NCBI GenBank assembly: GCA_026413225.1
Contig: CM048591.1
Coordinates: forward strand, 77,488,009-77,552,008
Direction: 5' to 3'
Source: Otis tarda
Lineage: Eukaryota; Chordata; Aves; Otidiformes; Otididae
Length of the DNA stretch: 64,000 nucleotides
The notes under the pieces are model-generated. The model saw only the letters and a list, made by a program, of their open reading frames with translations, was not told the DNA's origin and did no database searches. Position numbers and translations under genes: made by a program. This document shows positions 61,945-64,000 of this stretch, one piece after another. The first letter of the stretch is position 1. Each line of letters opens with the position of its first letter.

Positions 61945-63056
61945 AAAAATTCTGTCAGAGTGAGCCCATAACTTCACCTCTTGGGATTGATTACATCCTT
62001 CGGCTTAAAATATGAAGTGAGCCTTAATGAGGAATTGAAATTAGCTTGGCAATTTTTAGTAATTCTTACTTCTTTGAACTTAGGAAAAGAGTAATTCATT
62101 TGCTAGTTCAAGAATATGTGCTGTTGAAATATTCTAATAGTGCTTACCTTGCCAACACTAGATGGCAAGAGACATATTCTATTTAATGTTAAGAAAATAC
62201 TATATGAATTTACCAATATGTGTATCATCAACTCCACAAGAGTGTTGAATGGATTATTGTCCAGAGTTAGATAAATTTGTAGTCCACAGAGCTGAAATGT
62301 TGGAAATTAGCTGCATGATGTATGAACCCAAATAATAGTGTTCCTGACGTAAGAAAAAGTGATGGAAATTAAACATCTAGTTATGCACAGTGTGTCTGCA
62401 CAATGTGCTGCATGCACCGCATGTGTTAGAATTTCTTCTCAGTTCTTTTTTTAATCTTTTATTCATAGCATTGCAGGTGATGAAAAATTTATGCCTTGAG
62501 TCTGGCATTGAAATTAAATGCAAAATGAAAACAGAAGCAGTTTATACTGACAGCTTAAATATCTTTATCTAGCATACGGTTGCACTATAAAAATCACTGG
62601 GTGACTTTTAAAATCTCCCACGTGCAAAAATGCAAACATTGCACAATAAAGGATGAAGTTAGGACTCTCTGTATATTAAGAGAAAAGTTTCCGTTCATTA
62701 TTATTCTTTACTTATTTTTCAGAATTATTCCAGAATGTCAGGTGAGTGTGAATACAGATTCCTACACAGTCCAGCTACTGACACTATTATGTGACGTAGA
62801 CAAAACAATTGGGTTTTGCATTACGTTTTATGAAGATTATTTCCGTATTTGCCTTATTTGAAATTGAATTAAATTGAATACTGCTAGAGGAAAAGGTTGA
62901 TTATTCAGGTGAATCAATTCCTGAATTGTGATGGTTGTGGTGCATGTAGTCTGTAAGAAGAGCAGGGCTACTAGGAAGCATATGTATATTTTTAAAGTGG
63001 TAATCCATATAACACATACTTAGAAAAGTATAAAATAGTTCTTTGAAAAGCATTTT

Positions 63057-63328
63057 TTATTGTAGTAACTTTAGCCATAAATGGCTATATTTAAAATGCT
63101 CTTATGTTTTGAGTCGTTTAATCACGTTTCGTGATGTATACCTGCAATGAGTTTTTTGTTGGGTGTTTTCTTGGTGTTTTTACTTTAACGGTTATTGTAG
63201 TAACTTTAGCCATAAATGGCTATATTTAAAATGCTCTTATGTTTTGAGTCGTTTAATCACGTTTCGTGATGTATACCTGCAATGAGTTTTTTGTTGGGTG
63301 TTTTCTTGGTGTTTTTACTTTAACGGTT
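63057..63328. repeat. Exact 135-bp tandem duplication (2 copies)
   Basis: The segment beginning TTATTGTAGTAACTTTAGCC is repeated with a period of 135 bases. Bases 63057-63193 equal 63192-63328 without a single difference. The unit holds a small hairpin, ATCACG-TTT-CGTGAT (63121-63135 and 63256-63270), and T/G-rich sequence. No gene or known transposon is inside. Complete identity implies either a very recent event or a join artefact in the assembly. Confidence 0.95.
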
Positions 63329-63346
63329 TAGTAATGCTTAGTCATT

Positions 63347-63370
63347 AATTATAATTTTCAAATTATAATT
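63347..63370. repeat. A/T-only inverted repeat, 11-bp arms
   Basis: AATTATAATTT (63347-63357) and AAATTATAATT (63360-63370) are perfect complements with a 2-base spacer, starting 18 bases after the tandem duplication. Confidence 0.75.
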
Positions 63371-64000
63371 TTATCAGGAAAATAATTGCTACAGACTTTT
63401 GTGAGTAGTGCATTACTGTGCATTATGAAATTGATGTACTAACACTAAGAAAAACAATCTGATTTGTAACTACAACGTGAAGCGTCCAAGTCTCTCTGCA
63501 GTCACGCAGAGCACTAAGGGTAAACTACCAATTACTTTTTCGTATGTAGAAGCGTGTTCTCAGTGCTCACCAGTTTTACATCCAGTTTCTGATTTGTGGC
63601 TTTTTTACAGTGCCTTATATAAACGTTAGTGTGTATAATTATGCAGATAATTTTATACAATATTAATTGTGCTAAGAGCGTACTGAAAGTCTGTTTAATT
63701 CAGTAATTCATTTGCATTTTAATTATTCTAACAGCATAAGGTTACAGTGTAAAATTGAAACATCTTGATGACTGTTACTGCAGTGTGAAAAGAGTTGAAG
63801 CTCTTGTTTTGTGCTTTTAAATCTATTAAATGTGTCATTAGTAAAATTCACATTTTAAAACATTGGAGGAAAAATCACATTCAATGAGTTACAAAAATGA
63901 GTTGCAATATTCCTTAAAGCCCACTAGGTAACAAAGGATATATAAAACATTTTTGAATTTGATATCTGTGGCATTTGAAGGCTAATTTTAATGTGTTCAC
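63371..64000. other. AT-rich non-coding sequence
   Basis: No exon, RNA gene or transposon is recognised to the end of the window. Confidence 0.5.

Larger units (their letters stand above)
60161..63056. other. Gene-free AT-rich stretch
   Basis: No exon or transposon is recognised. Contains (TA)9, an exact 14-bp tandem pair and two hairpin-forming inverted repeats, listed separately. Confidence 0.5.

Noticed and set aside
1-64000. CRISPR array, prophage, operon, tRNA or rRNA genes
   Set aside because: No regularly spaced repeats, no tRNA-like A/B boxes or rRNA blocks were noticed, and everything recognisable is of avian repeat origin.

Overview
This is AT-rich vertebrate DNA, almost certainly from a bird. 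No cellular gene or exon can be supported anywhere in the 64 kb. The bird assignment rests on the repeats. There are six CR1 LINE copies or remnants, several with the CR1 hallmarks of 5' truncation and a 3' end in short ATTCTRTG-type octamers instead of poly(A). There are also two LTRs of types I recognise from avian endogenous retroviruses (ERVs). Tandem repeats are short and sparse, and I saw no Alu/B1-like SINEs and no L1. The species cannot be named. The window could be a gene desert or a very long intron.

Layout. 1-1904: AT-rich, nothing recognisable. 1905-2420: ERV LTR, minus strand, lacking its U3 start. 2.4-28.9 kb: a long gene-free stretch with a GC/CpG patch carrying an NRF-1-like palindrome (2.81 kb), strong inverted repeats (12.46, 19.09, 26.58 kb) and two segments that look like conserved non-coding elements (22.44-22.98 and 23.44-23.60 kb). 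28.9-34.6 kb: three CR1 copies. The largest (30381-32673, plus) keeps a shattered ORF2 with endonuclease and reverse transcriptase (RT) remnants; several catalytic motifs are lost and the RT FADD box has lost both aspartates. 43.3-44.4 kb: a second, longer ERV LTR, minus strand, with TATA-like and AATAAA signals in the right order. 48.3-49.4 kb: homeodomain-site-rich non-coding sequence. 50.36-53.1 kb: a very old minus-strand CR1-class LINE fossil, recognisable by colinear motifs; it keeps FADD and is interrupted by a young CR1 insertion at 50967-51187. 54496-54896: another CR1. 60.0-60.15 kb: a CpG cluster followed by a TATAAAAG box. 63057-63328: an exact 135-bp tandem duplication, followed at once by a perfect A/T inverted repeat.

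No genes here act together. What can be read is the history of the repeats: an ancient LINE layer, then a younger CR1 subfamily (30.4, 51.0 and 54.5 kb) and ERV LTRs, and last the 135-bp duplication. All open reading frames listed by length alone are either repeat-derived or unremarkable chance frames. I found no previously undescribed biological system. The items most worth checking are the nested ancient CR1, the exact tandem duplication, the putative conserved elements and the 60.1-kb promoter-like patch.
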